From positions 103,027,897-103,091,896 of the forward strand of contig NC_081407.1 in the NCBI RefSeq assembly GCF_030272615.1: a stretch of 64,000 nt of DNA. Direction: 5' to 3'. The notes below the pieces were generated by a model that worked only from the letters and a program-made list of their open reading frames with translations, did no database searches and was not told where the DNA came from. This document shows positions 22,055 to 34,600 of this stretch, piece after piece. Source of the stretch: Cryptomeria japonica. Its lineage: Eukaryota > Streptophyta > Pinopsida > Cupressales > Cupressaceae. The position numbers and the translations under genes are program-made. How positions within the stretch are numbered: position 1 is the first letter of the stretch; each line of letters starts with the position of its first letter.

Positions 22055-25000
22055 TGTCACAACCCTCCTTTATCACTTTTTGATTTCATACAATTCTATT
22101 ATTATTTTTTGGTTGAGCTATTGAAAATAATTGAATGAATATTATGAAAGAATAAATAATGGACCCACATACACACTTGGAGAATATAATTTAAATAGAC
22201 ATTATTTATTTATTCTTTTTTCCATTCCCAATTATGGCACATGTTGTAGGAGAAATTAGAAGCTTCTAGAGGAATCTTCAATACCTTGCATGTAACTCCC
22301 CCCACTAGGATATTAATCAATTTTGCATGGATCCAATATTGGAAAAGAATATCATTTTCAATTAATTCCTCTAGATAGTGGAGTTAAGGGGTTTTTTCTA
22401 TATATTGTATGCAAGTTTTCAAAAAAGGGAGTTGATTATGTTTTGAAGAAAATTTCCCAAATTTCCTTCTTGTTAGTAGTAGGATATTCCTTGGTAGTCA
22501 CATTTTCATTGTAGGATTGTTAAGTTGTTCTTGAAGATTTCTCTCAAGTTGCAAGGAAGGATCTAAGATGGATAGCTAGAAGATTGGAGAGGATTCAACA
22601 TCGAGCTTCGATAAGCCAGGTTCTCTTCTTTTGTCATCTCTCATTTACATATGAGAAATTTGTATTATCAAAAAAATATACCTTCTAGATCTTCCTTTAT
22701 AAAAAAAAAATTAGGTTGTAAATCTTTTTTTTTCTTATTTAGGGATAAATATTGATAAAAGTACTTTTCATATAATGCATGTAAAAGATAGCTTTATTAT
22801 TTATTTAATTTTCTTTAGAAAAAAAAATATCAGATCTTGCTTTTGCTTTTCCAAAAAAAATTTTTCTAGCTCTATGCAAAACTCATATTTCCTTTATTTA
22901 ATTACTTTTTTTGAGAATAAACTCTTCTATATGTGATTAAATGATAATCACTTGTGTATGAATCTTGTTCCTTAGTATTCTTCTCTTAAATTCATTACTC
23001 TCGCTCCTGGAATGGGAATTTGAATGTAAATCTTATTTCTTAAATTAAATCTTGCTTCCTTGTGAATATAAATTTGATCATCTGTATATGAAGTTATTTA
23101 AATATTTTTCCTATAAGTAAAAACCCATTTCTTGATCATAAATCTTAATTCCTTAATTAATTCATTCTCCTCTAACAGCAGTCTTACTTCTCTATGAACA
23201 GAAAACGTTTGGAAATAAAGTATAAACTTCACTATATTCATTATTCTCTGTGGAAATAAAGTATAAATCTCTCTCTATGACAAAAACTATGTACATTTAG
23301 GTGTTTACTATAAATAATTTCTTCCTGAGAAAACTCTATTTACCTCAATTCCAACTATATTGTGAAGATTTCATCTTTATCTCAATAGCCTTAAAAAAAA
23401 AAAGGGATCTTTCTCTGTGTATCCACGAACAGTTTATAACCCTTGAGATCGAAGTTATATCATAAATTTCCTTGACTAGATTAACTCATTATTATTGATA
23501 TTATTATTATTCTCATGGAAAAAGTTAATTAAACTCAGATTATATCCATTTATAAATTACCATATATTATATTCGCATTTCAAAGAAAAAACTTCGGTGG
23601 CATTAAACTTTATTACATTTCCAAGCAAATTTATTATGGGCGCTATTAACATGGTTGTGGTTTCGGTTATGGGTAGAAGGTGAGGTGGGCACGAGGGACC
23701 CACCCACCCCACTCCCTGCAGCCTCTGCTAGCGCAGTGGCCCACAGGGGTATGGGGTGGGAGGGGCCCACGGGCCCACCTTCCCATTCCCTCTCCCTTTC
23801 TTTAAAAACTCCCGCCTTCACTGCCACTTAAATCTGATTCAAAATAAATGGAAAGGAAAAGAGAACTAGTTTGTTGGATAAAAAAAAGATATTATTAATT
23901 TGCAAATCGGAATTTATTAATATTTTCTTTAAATTTAAGTTTAGTAAAGTTAAACTTAGATAAATTTATAAATAATTTGGGATGATTGCTATCTATTATT
24001 ACCAAATCAACCCTTAGTAAATTTATAATTGTAAATTAAATTATAACAAATTTTATAATTGGAATCTTCAATTTATTTGAGATTTATTGGGTTACTTAGT
24101 TGGCATTTTAGATTCATTAAACACAATTAATTTACATTATTACAATTTGATCCGAAATTTGTCTAATGTCAAAACTAATTGCTTATTTCTAACTAGTGGC
24201 TCTACAATTAATTATTCTCAAAATAGAAGTAAACATTGCTTAGCCTTACATATAATTACACTATTCTTGCATCATGTGAATTACTTACATTATTTGCATT
24301 TATTGATGGCAAATTTATATTTTCTTCATCCTCATGCAAGTTACACATTTAATATGCGAGTTCATAATTGTCATTATTATGCACGTTATATTTCAAGTTT
24401 TGAATATTAAATAATTTAGTTATGGTTTTTATTCCACATGGTTCAACAAGAAGTTATTTCAATTAATTAAGCTTTGCAATGTCAAATTATGCACGTTCAA
24501 TTCATAATTGTTTTCAAGCATGATGTTTTTCATAGCTTCTTAGTTAAGAAAACTAAATAAAGGAAGTCGGAAAACCAAAACCTAGCAGCGTTCGGTATTT
24601 ATGGTGCCTCTGGGTCACGCTTACGGGTAATGCCATCGTGTTGAACTACTGCACTTAATGCCTAATAAAGTTGCATCAATGACGTCTATGGCATCGTCCC
24701 TATTAATCGTCGGGGAGTAATAAGGGACACTTGGAAGTTAAAATTGAAGGGGCAGGTAATCCCCCTTGGATCGATAATCTAATAAGATAATCCTTAAATG
24801 ATTTTACATCCGCTGAGTTAAACCATAGTAAACCCCCTTTAGGGTTGATTGAGTGAAATGCTTTTATGAAATTGATTTAATCTTGAAGAGATGTTGACGA
24901 TTGACAATTGGGTCAAGGGTGACGCTTATGATAGGTATTAGGATCTAGTTGTTTTGGGCCACAAGCAATAGGCCATCTTGAGCCTTTTCGTAAGTGCTAC

Positions 25001-25741
25001 CACCGTGGGTAGCAACCACAGAGAAACTGTCTGGGACATTGACCCTAGAAAGGGTTGCGTACCCACTAATCAGTTTACATCAAACCATAGAGTATAAAAT
25101 AGAACTACATACTTTACGCCTTGATCCTGTGCCAAAACGGGTATGTAGGCAGTCTAGGGATGGAGTTGTCCTTAGTACTCAGGCGTTCATGGATGGGGTC
25201 TAGGTTTTGGTAAGAAGATGGATTGCAAAGAGTCCTAACTTGAAAGATAAGTGTAATAAAAGGAAAAAGTAATTCAATGCATACTCGGAAGGAATCCCGT
25301 ATGGATTCGCTTGACTTCCCGAGGCTTTAAGTCAAATTTCGAGGCAGAATTCAAGCTTGTATTATGTTATTTTGATATCTCCTAAGGACAGCGACCTCGG
25401 TACACTCCTATTAGAGGAGTGTAGTACTTAGTGAGCGACTCAGGACCCGAATGGTCTCGATGAGTCTAAGTCTCTAGCCAGAGAACCTCCTATCCCAATT
25501 GGATAGATGCCTACCCTGTATGAGTAGATGCCTATCCCGTATTGGATAGATGAAACCTTCTACCCCATATGGATAGATGCCTAACTCGTATGGTTAGATG
25601 CTCATCCCGGATGGATGAATGCCTAATCCTCATGGATGGATGCCCAGAGTATGTGATTGAATCAAACACAAATGATTAAAGTAAACAAACAAACAAAAAA
25701 GTGCTCAAATCTTGTTGGGTTAAGTTAAGTGGGTTATTACA
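22055..25741 (+). repeat. Gypsy-2 3' LTR
   Basis: A 3687-bp copy of 13548-17248 with the same ends. It holds the GC-rich segment at 23665-23815 and the minisatellite at 25497-25650 with one extra unit. Confidence 0.95.
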
Positions 25742-28640
25742 TCACTACAATTATCTCCAATATCTAGTTGATCAATAGGAAATCCATTAAAAATGTTTGA
25801 TGACAAGTATAACTTTTTAAGAATAAATATTTGAGAGCTTATACCATCTTTAAAACCACAATTATCCTAATCCTCTTCTGACATCCATTCTACCATTCTT
25901 TGGTCCTTTCACTTCCCTTTAGTTTATTATTTTCCTCTTCTTTGAATTAAAGCCACACCTCGAAACCCTTTTCCATAGAAATCCCTATTTAGATCTGAAC
26001 TCTTTTTTTCCCATCATTTCCCTCTCCATGGTTTCTTTTATGTGATCTTCGTCTCTTTTTTCCCTCCATCACTTGCACACACCACTATTGCATAGTTTTC
26101 CCTCTTAGGATTTGTGTTGTAGATAGTCAAATCTCTAAACACATGACTATTATGACTTATCACTAGGTTACATACATTGAGGTTTTTTCATAATGTTGTT
26201 GTCAAGGTTGAAAGAAATCATTTTAGATGATTGATTAAGAAAAACTCCTAAATAGAACATAGCTATTCAATTGCCCTAAACTTCATTTCAACTTATCTTA
26301 AATTCATAGTATCATATTTATATTTTAAAAGCAAGAGAACTATCAAATATCCTTGATGATGGCACTCATGTTTGTTGATACAATACAAATGACTATAAAT
26401 ATAATTACATATAACTATCAAACATAAACGTATAAATTCACATATGCTATTTATCACAGTCATTACATTATTAGATTCACATATGTTATTTTCACATTTT
26501 TCTATTATTATATTTGCATATGTTATTTTCACATTTTTCTATGCTTTCATTTGATTGTGCTATAAATTTTTACTTTACAATAGAAAACTTGAGTTTGTAT
26601 TTTGAGGCAAGCTTTTTCACATTGTTGAACACAGAAGGTTGAAGGAAGATGAAGGAAGGAGGTGCCCCGTATGGCTTGTTGATTATTGTCATAATAAAGA
26701 TGTTTACCATAGAGATTTGAAGACAGAAATTCTGCTTCTAAACAAATGGAAAAAAAAAAAAAAATCTAATGATAAAAATCAAATTATATAAATCATATAT
26801 TTTTTATATATTGTGAAAGATGAATGTTTGGAAATCACCATCATAGATTACTCCAGATAGACAAAGTAAATTAGTGGAAATCTAACAAAATGAAAAGGGG
26901 ACAAAAATAAGTGACTATCAAAAGCCGTTGAGCCTTGGAATTCTTTTCAGTCTGATATAGATATCGAAGATGCTAGACGCAAATGTCATAAATCAAATAT
27001 ATCTAGAGAATTTATGGAAACTGATAGTTTGAATGATATCAAAAATGTTTTGTAATTATTTTAATTGAAGAAATCAATAATTGGTGGAATCTATGAAGTG
27101 AAGTCTTAACACATATCACTAAAATTTTGTCTATATACATTGCCTTCCATAGAATGTAAAGATAAATTAAGAGAATCAAACCCACAACCATCACCAAATA
27201 AGTCCAAAAGAATCAAACCTGCAACTATCATCCTTATTTTGCAAATTGATTACAAAGTAAAAACTAGACTTTTTAAAGGAGATAAAGCAAACTTGTGAAA
27301 ATCCAACAAAAGTGAAGCAGACAAAAGTAACGTGAATGTCAAAAGATACTAAAATTGTTTTTAGTCCATAACTATGATGTCTATAAAACTTGATAATTTA
27401 CACAATATAAAAAATATTTCTCAAAAGAAAAATCCACAAAGTAAAGTCTTAAAATGCACCACTATAACCTCCATCCATATGACCTATCCTCCAAACACGC
27501 AGAAATAAATCTACAGAAATGAACCTGGACCACCATCCATATTTCCTAACAAATTCGGGTGTCCAAACCTAAGAACTTAAAATATTCCATTGATAAATAA
27601 CAAAGTAAAAATTTAATTTGCAGCTTTAGCAGGGGAGTTTTAAACGGTCTGTATAGTTGTAAAGATAATAAATGCCTGCAATACATATATACTTAAATGA
27701 ACTGCTCGGCATTAGAGCCCACAAATAGAAATTAGAAAGCCTCATGTCTGAAGTTCAAATCGTAGCATAGAATAAGGAAGGGCAGCATGTGAATTAAAGA
27801 CAACGAAGATCGCATCACCTTTATAAATGCCTTTTGTCCCTCTTCATTCACAATCATAAGTGGGTTTGGCCCCACCTTTCAATTCCACCGGTTGTCTCGT
27901 ATTCTACCTATTTTTAATCCGTTGGACTTTCTTTTGTCCATTTATTTATCTGGCGGAAGTATCAAGCACATCTAATATTCTATGTTTGTGATATATAAGT
28001 ATGGGCAGTTAGGGAGAAATGTTTTTTTTCTTATAGGTTCTATATGCTCACTCTTCATCTATTGATGAAAAATTAGAGGTATATTGAATACATGTTCTAA
28101 TATAATCTTTATCAAATATAAGTAGAATTTAGATATGCATTTTATACTTAGTTTATGTTATTATTCATACACATTAAGTTTAATTTTCTGTAATAATTTT
28201 TGTTTTCATTTTTCTTTTCTTTATTAATTTATGTTTGTAAGCATACTTAATTTCTTTTAGACATCATGTTTAATTTTTAGTAATCATTTTTATTTTCATT
28301 TTTCTTTACTTTCTGTGTGTCCATCATAGTACTCACACTTTGAAAAGGATGTATTATTAATTATATTTTAAATTTATGTGTGATTTTTACACTTCATACT
28401 TTTTTCTTGAACAATATTACAAACTTAATGGATGCATACCACATTTTTCAGATAAATGGAACATACACATGTTTAAGTGGCTAAAATATCCATATCTTTT
28501 AATGGGTATTATTTCTTTTATTTCTATTTTTATGCAGGCACACCAATGTGAGGATGGAATATAGAAGAAAAAGGTATCCACCATTCTACTGCAGCCTAAA
28601 ATGATAGCTTTTGAGCAAATGAAAAAGAGGACCAATAATT
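25742..28640. repeat. R repeat, copy A, right part
   Basis: This continues the repeat split by Gypsy-2. 25745-26470 matches 36895-37730. The part from 26520 matches 45137-46815 and 60680-61950, including the TTGAGGCAAGCTTTTTCAC block. Relative to 60663-61957 it lacks about 600 bp near 26850. No gene is recognised in it; the short ORFs are low-complexity. Confidence 0.78.
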
Positions 28641-30790
28641 ATGTACGGAAGACAGTGACTTTCAATTAATTGAAGTTACTGTCATTAAACAAAGTGAAAG
28701 CAAACAAAAATAGATTAATGTGACCGCTCACAACTCCAATGCCAGGCAAATAAAGCAAATCAGTGAACATTTGACAAAATGAGCAGCAGCAGACAAAAAT
28801 ATGTGAATATGAAAAGCCGTTGAAATTCTTTAGGCATTGGAATTGTTTTCGAGGATGCTGGCTAGAAATACCATAAATCAAATATATTTATGTAATTTAT
28901 GAAAACTGATAGTTTGTATGATTTTAAAACTTTTTTTTGTTATTTTTTAAATGAAGAACCAATAATTGAAGTGAAGTTTATAAAGTAAAAATAAATTTAG
29001 AAAAATCAAACTTGTAACTATCATCAAATGAATCTAGTACACAAATAAATTTAAAAGAATCAAACTCAGCACCATGATGACATAAATCTAAAAGAATTAA
29101 ACATGTAACTGGCATCCATATTTTGCAACGACTTAAAATACTTCACTGATTGACTACAAAGTAAAAACTTGATTTTTTAAAGAAGATAAAACAAACTAGT
29201 GAAAATCCAACAAAAAGAGAAACCCACAAAAGTAATGTGAATGTCAAAAGGCACTGAAATTATTTTCAGTCTGACATAGTCATTGAAGATGCTGAATAAA
29301 GATATCTTAAATATATAACTATGGTGTCTATAGAACCTTACACTTGATAGCAAAATTGTTTCATTGTTTTTTCTTAAGGGAGGAATCAATATCTTTATAA
29401 AGGGAAGTCTTAATTTAGATCACTATAACCTCTATTTACATAAGTTTTATCCATCCAAACGAAAATAAGTCTACAAAAATCAAATATACAACTATCATCT
29501 ATATTTTTCAACAATTTAACTGTCCAATCTACACCTAAGAACTTAAAATACTTTACAACAAAATAAAATTTGAAATTGAATTTTCAATGGAGATGATAGG
29601 TGAGGAAGATGTAGGGAGTGAATAAAGTAGAAAAAAAGAGACGAGATCCACATATATTTTTAGTGCTTCGCCCATGCAATCAAATAATGGAGCACAAACG
29701 GAAGTTAGAAAGGCTAGCGTGGGAAGTTAAAATCCTAGCATAGAATAGCATAGCAATTAAAGACAAGGAAGGTCGCATCACCTTTGTAAATGCTTTTTTG
29801 TTTATATGGTTTCTTTCTCTCTTCATTGTCAATCACAAGTAGCCCCACCTTTCAATTCTAGAGGCTTTTTTAATCTCTTGGGCTTGCTTTTGTCAATGTA
29901 TTTATGGGGTGGGAGTATTGCGCACATCTAATATATCAATAGATGTGTTTGTGATATGTTTGTATAAACATTTATCACTTAAAAGCAATGTTCTAGTCGT
30001 TGGGGATGGGGAGATGGGGATGCGAGGGGGACGGGGAGATGGGGATGCGAGGATGGGTTTTGGGGATGGGGATAAAGAGAAAATATTTCAGGGACGGGTT
30101 TCGGGAAGGGGGACTTGGGCTTGGGAGGGGGAAACATGTAATATATAAGTATATTTTAGATATCCATTTCACATTTAGTTTATATTATCAATCATAATCA
30201 ATTTTTATTATACATTATGTTTAGTTTTCGGTAATATTTTTTGTTTTCGTTTGTCTTTCTTTCATTAGCTTATGTTGTTAATCATACTTAATTTATTTTA
30301 CACATCATGTTCAATTTTTGGTAATCATTTTTGTTTTTATTTTTTTCTCGTTTTTATGTGTGTGTTCATTCATAGTAGTCAGAATTTGAAGAGGGTATAT
30401 TATAAATTATATTTTCAATTAATGTGTGTTTTTCACACTTGATACTTTTTTCTTGAACAATATGACAGGTTTAATGAATGCCTACCACATATTTGGGATA
30501 AATAGAGCAAACACATGTTTAACTAGTTTAAATTCCTAGATTCCAAAATTCACATATCTTTTAATGGGTGTTATTACTTTTATTTCTACTTTTTATGCTT
30601 GTTTACTTGGATTTGGACACACACCAAAAAAAGGGCAAAATATAGAAGACCAAGGTGTATACTTCACACTTTTACCTCTATGTTTTTTCTATTATACACA
30701 GATGTTCTATTTGCATACTTTTAGCACTCATTTTATCTCTTCTAGAGCTTTTTTGGCATACACAATAAGCCTAAACCTAAATCCATTTCT
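28640..30790. repeat. R repeat, second partial unit (R-b)
   Basis: Begins with a block shared with 61545-61740 (GACCGCTCACAACTCCAATG) and runs to the CTCTTCTAGAGC block also present at 47830-47855. It parallels the preceding unit 26860-28570, so the two form a diverged head-to-tail pair. It contains the G-rich insert at 30000-30137. Confidence 0.75.
30000..30137 (+). repeat. G-rich minisatellite, quadruplex-prone
   Basis: Runs of three to five G recur every few bases. Two near-identical 25-bp units (GGGGAGATGGGGATGCGAG) come first, then looser G-run repeats. The other R copies (28000, 46340) lack this segment, so it was gained here. Confidence 0.8.
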
Positions 30791-32517
30791 CTAATACATT
30801 GAATTATTTATCTTAGAACTTTATTGTCCAAATTCTCAAGACATTTGTTTTCCTAAATTATATTGCACTTACAATTTTCTCCCCTCGATAGAATTGTAGA
30901 CGTGAACATAACATTTGAATTCAAATATCACACTTTCAAAGCTGACAATCTTGGGATATACTTGTTTCCCATCACCATGGATACCAATAGTTTGAATTAA
31001 TGTGCCTAGGGTTGTGTATTTAAGGACAATATCCTAGGTTAATTCAATATCGATTAGTAGTATTTTAAATCCATATATTTGACCACACTCATCACTAAAC
31101 CAATTGGCATTAGTCTCATATTCAAATGCAATTACTTAACAAATCAACATCTAACCTTGTTTATCTCTACTTGATCTTTTTAAATAACTTGAGAGTGTAA
31201 CCATCATTAAGGAAGTTAATTACTCTTCCCAAGGTAAACAATAGTATCCTAAAATATTTTTAACCACCACACTTTTCTTCGATGCAAGTACACATGTGGC
31301 AAACATGTACTTCAAGCATCGGACCTAAAATTTTATAGTGAACAAAATCAGACAAAGAAAAAGCATTCAAGAATCAAACTATAGATGTATTTTAATCCCT
31401 ACATCCAAACGATAGAATTCATTTATCTATAATCTCTAATAGTATATTCAATTTTATATTTCAATTCTTTGACTTTTCTTTTATATAAATAATTCAAACT
31501 TTAAAAATGCCTATTTAAAAAAAAAACATTTCATATAGCTATTTCAATTATTTAAAAAAATATATTTAATTAATTTCAATTTATAATGATCAACCTTTTA
31601 TAATGATCAACCTCAATTAAATTAATTTAAATTTTAAAATATGTAAATTATACTCACTTAAATTAATTTTAAAGTAATTTTATTCCTATAAATACCCATA
31701 TTTAACACACATATAGGTATATTCCCTTCATTTTGATGGTCGCCAAAAAATAAGATCATCATTGGTTTAATATTCTCAAGTATAAGAAAGCGATGTGTAG
31801 GGACATGAGATGCTTATGGTAGGCCATTCATAACAAATTAAAGACCAAATAAATCATGATAGTACGAATTGCTTGGTCGAATATTCTTTTATTCTTTATC
31901 TTTCGGTTCAAATTTTTTTTTAAAATATTAAACTATATTATAATTATAATTATTTATTTTTTATTATATATGTTTACAATTATGTTCTTACACGAGATTT
32001 TTTAAATTAGTTGTTTCATTAATTATAAATAAATGAGATAGAACAAAACTTAGGAGGTCAATTTTGCATATTGGGTTTGAAGTTGTTAAATTATTTGAGT
32101 TAAGTTTTTAAATTTAATTTAATTTGTGAAATTAAAAAAAAATAAAAATTGATCACTAAGGGGTTATAGTCGAGAGTTTTTAATATTAATATAAACAGAA
32201 AATGCATACTAAGTCTAATAGTTTGAAGATCCGACCTAAATTTGAAATATTATTTAATTTTTTGATTCAAAATGTTGATGAAAAAAATTGCACACAATCG
32301 AATCCAGAAACATCAAAACATTTATAGCATGGATTGTGGAAATCTGATATCATTAATATTATTTTATATTATCATTTTTTTTTATCATCCGAGGGTCGAA
32401 GTTGATTATATTAATAAAAGTAGTAAATACATAATAAAAAGTTTTATCTAGTCTAAAAAAAATTGCCCTAGACTAAACCATATCCAATCAAACCATCTAG
32501 GGCAAAAACCAAAAGTC
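30791..32517. other. Non-coding AT-rich DNA
   Basis: No protein-like frame is seen. It contains an imperfect hairpin at 31278-31323 and the 14-bp direct repeat ATAATGATCAACCT near 31585-31615. A segment at 32265-32345 resembles one arm of the 10178 foldback element, and one at 32160-32245 resembles 37740-37825. Confidence 0.6.
31278..31323. repeat. Imperfect hairpin
   Basis: The arms CGATGC..ACATGT and ACATGT..GCATCG pair with bulges around a five-base loop. Too short and imperfect to call a miRNA. Confidence 0.4.
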
Positions 32518-33427
32518 TTAAAAATTTACAGCCTTTCTAAAAACCAAAAAAATTGAAAGAGGATTAAAACTAAATCTATCTAAACTTGGTATTTTGAGAG
32601 AATTTTGTCCAAAGCCGGCCATGAGGCATCTTTCTTTATGCAAAGTCAAGAAGATCACCGAGCAGGTAAAGGAGGGCTTGGAGCAGCCAAGGTATCCACT
32701 AGGTGAACAATCATTGAAATCTATGGACCAATCCATATTGGTTTTGGGGGAGGAAAGCAATCAACTACTTCCAAAATTTCTAGACCAAGACGAGCCATGA
32801 AATCTTTTAGGTGTGTTTCCCATTCCGCCAATCTTTCCTCGGGAGCAAATTTAGATAGACCATTCATTTCAAAATACCTCTTTATTCAGTTTTGATAAGA
32901 GAATTTTGATAATCGAAAAAGAGACCAAAGGAAATTTGCATTTTCCTTGATAATAAATTTCCTTGTTTTGAAAGGCTTCTCCTCCTCTATATATAAAATG
33001 AGAAACCTTGGAGGAGGTTTACTATTTCTAATCGTGATATTATCGTCCATAGGCTTCAGAATTGTGAGATTTTCATCTATAATATGCAAAACATTACTCA
33101 AATCTTCTAGCAAATCTTCCTTAAAAACCTTCCTGCATCATGCTTTAGTTTTGTTTTTTGACTAACCGAAATGAAGAAGGTGGCAATAAACGTTGTTGGT
33201 ATCTCCATGTTCACCCTATATTTATGGTTAGTTATGAGGAATTTATCTCTCATAATGTGTTTAAGAACCCTTACTATGACAAAATGAGACGCTTTCATTA
33301 CCTCCTTCATTCTTTTGTCTTTGATTTCTCCAACGAAATCCATTTGTTTTCTCAACGAAAGAAGCCTAGTGGGAGAATATGTCACTTCTATTCCTCTCCC
33401 CAAACCTGCAAAAAAATGAAACCTCAA
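32518..33427 (-). pseudogene. U1: degenerate unknown protein-coding repeat
   Basis: Minus-strand coding sense in shifting frames: 33427-33107 contains VLKHIMRDKFLITNHKYR and a hydrophobic TTFIATFFISV segment. 33113-32886 contains FKTRKFIIKENANFLWSLF. The following codons read RYFEMNGLSKFAPEERLAEW. The last two blocks resemble the peptide encoded by the U copies near 38050-39065, so this belongs to a dispersed family. I do not recognise the domain. It could be part of a non-LTR element's first ORF or a captured host gene, but no RT or endonuclease accompanies it. Confidence 0.45.
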
Positions 33428-34600
33428 AGGACAACTATTCCAACTTAAATTTTGGTAGTTAGAGGAAGAAGAATGAAAATGACAGAGAGCTTGCTAGACA
33501 AGCTAAAGGACATTCAATCTTAGAAAAAGCCCCAAGAAAATGCTCAACTCAAGGCAATTTGATCTAAGAAGTACTTTCTAATCAATGCTTCATCATATCT
33601 AATAAATGCAACTTTGTAGGCAAATTTAGTGGAAGCACCCATCTTGAGTTGCTAAATTTTTGCTCAACCACCCCAATCTATCATTTTAAAAAAATAATTA
33701 TATATCATTTTTTCATAGAAATATATTTTTAAAATATTTATGTGATTTTTTTATAAGATATTTTTATTATTTGATTTTTCAATAATATTCTTGAAAATGA
33801 TAAAAAGTTAACAATGTATATTGCCTTATAATTTCAATGATGAATACAATTATTTTATGTAACCATTCTTATATTTGTATAATTGTATAGTGCAACATCA
33901 AAGTTATTGTATATTATAGATATTTGATATTACATTAAATTATATAGAATGGGGTCTTTATTTATGACCTTTTTAATTAAAGTTGATTATCTTCAAAAGT
34001 ATTTATCATTTTTTAAAATTTTATATAATAGGATTAAAGATCAAATAACATGAATAACTTGAGTTCTCTTCCTTATTCTTAAAGTTTTTTGTACGTGTAT
34101 TAAACAAAGTTGATTACAAAAGAATAAGCAACCAACAAAGAAGGTTGCAAAGAAAAAAAATTATATTACACTACAATAACAAAAGTGAAGATAACTATCA
34201 CTAAGATTTGTCGAAATGGAGTTGTCGTTTAGAGGGAAGGAGAATTTAAATTTTGGTAAGGCAGGAATCCTGGAATATTGTAGGAACAATGCAGATGTTG
34301 GGATAGTCGTGGGGACAAGGGGGAAAAAAGGTGGTGAGGACTCTTTGATCTAGTTGATTACGAGGTATAGGGAAAAGGACACACATTTTTTTAATGACAA
34401 GCCAATGTTTAGCTATCATAAAAAAAATATTAAGCTAAATCTTACATATCAAAGTTTAGCTCAATGGATGAGAATATTATTGATTAAGTTGCATTATCCT
34501 AGGAGATTTGTTAAGTGGTTATTACCTTTTTATTGGACCAAATTATACTTTGATCTTGATTGAAATGACTTTGAAACAACTTAAAAAATCTTTAATAGGT
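33428..34600. other. Non-coding DNA, nothing recognised
   Basis: AT-rich sequence with no convincing frame; the 69-codon frame at 34354-34563 has no family features. The R copy B match starts at about 34600. Confidence 0.5.

Larger units (their letters stand above)
13548..25741 (+). mobile_element. Gypsy-2: Tekay/Del-like chromovirus, near complete
   Basis: A 12.2 kb element with 3.7 kb LTRs (13548-17248 and 22055-25741), a primer-binding site at 17251, a polypurine tract at 22042-22054 and gag-pol between. It is flanked by the exact 5-bp duplication TCACT (13543-13547 and 25742-25746). Very long LTRs, a single gag-pol, a GPF integrase tail and a C-terminal chromodomain fit the Tekay (Del) clade. 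Removing it restores R copy A: the flanks join as in copy B near 36895. Pol is broken by a few stops and frameshifts, but the RT and integrase catalytic residues are all present. It is the best-preserved element here. Confidence 0.95.

Noticed and set aside
32594-32800. 68-codon plus-strand frame
   Set aside because: Antisense to the decayed U1 coding segment, which has relatives on the minus strand.
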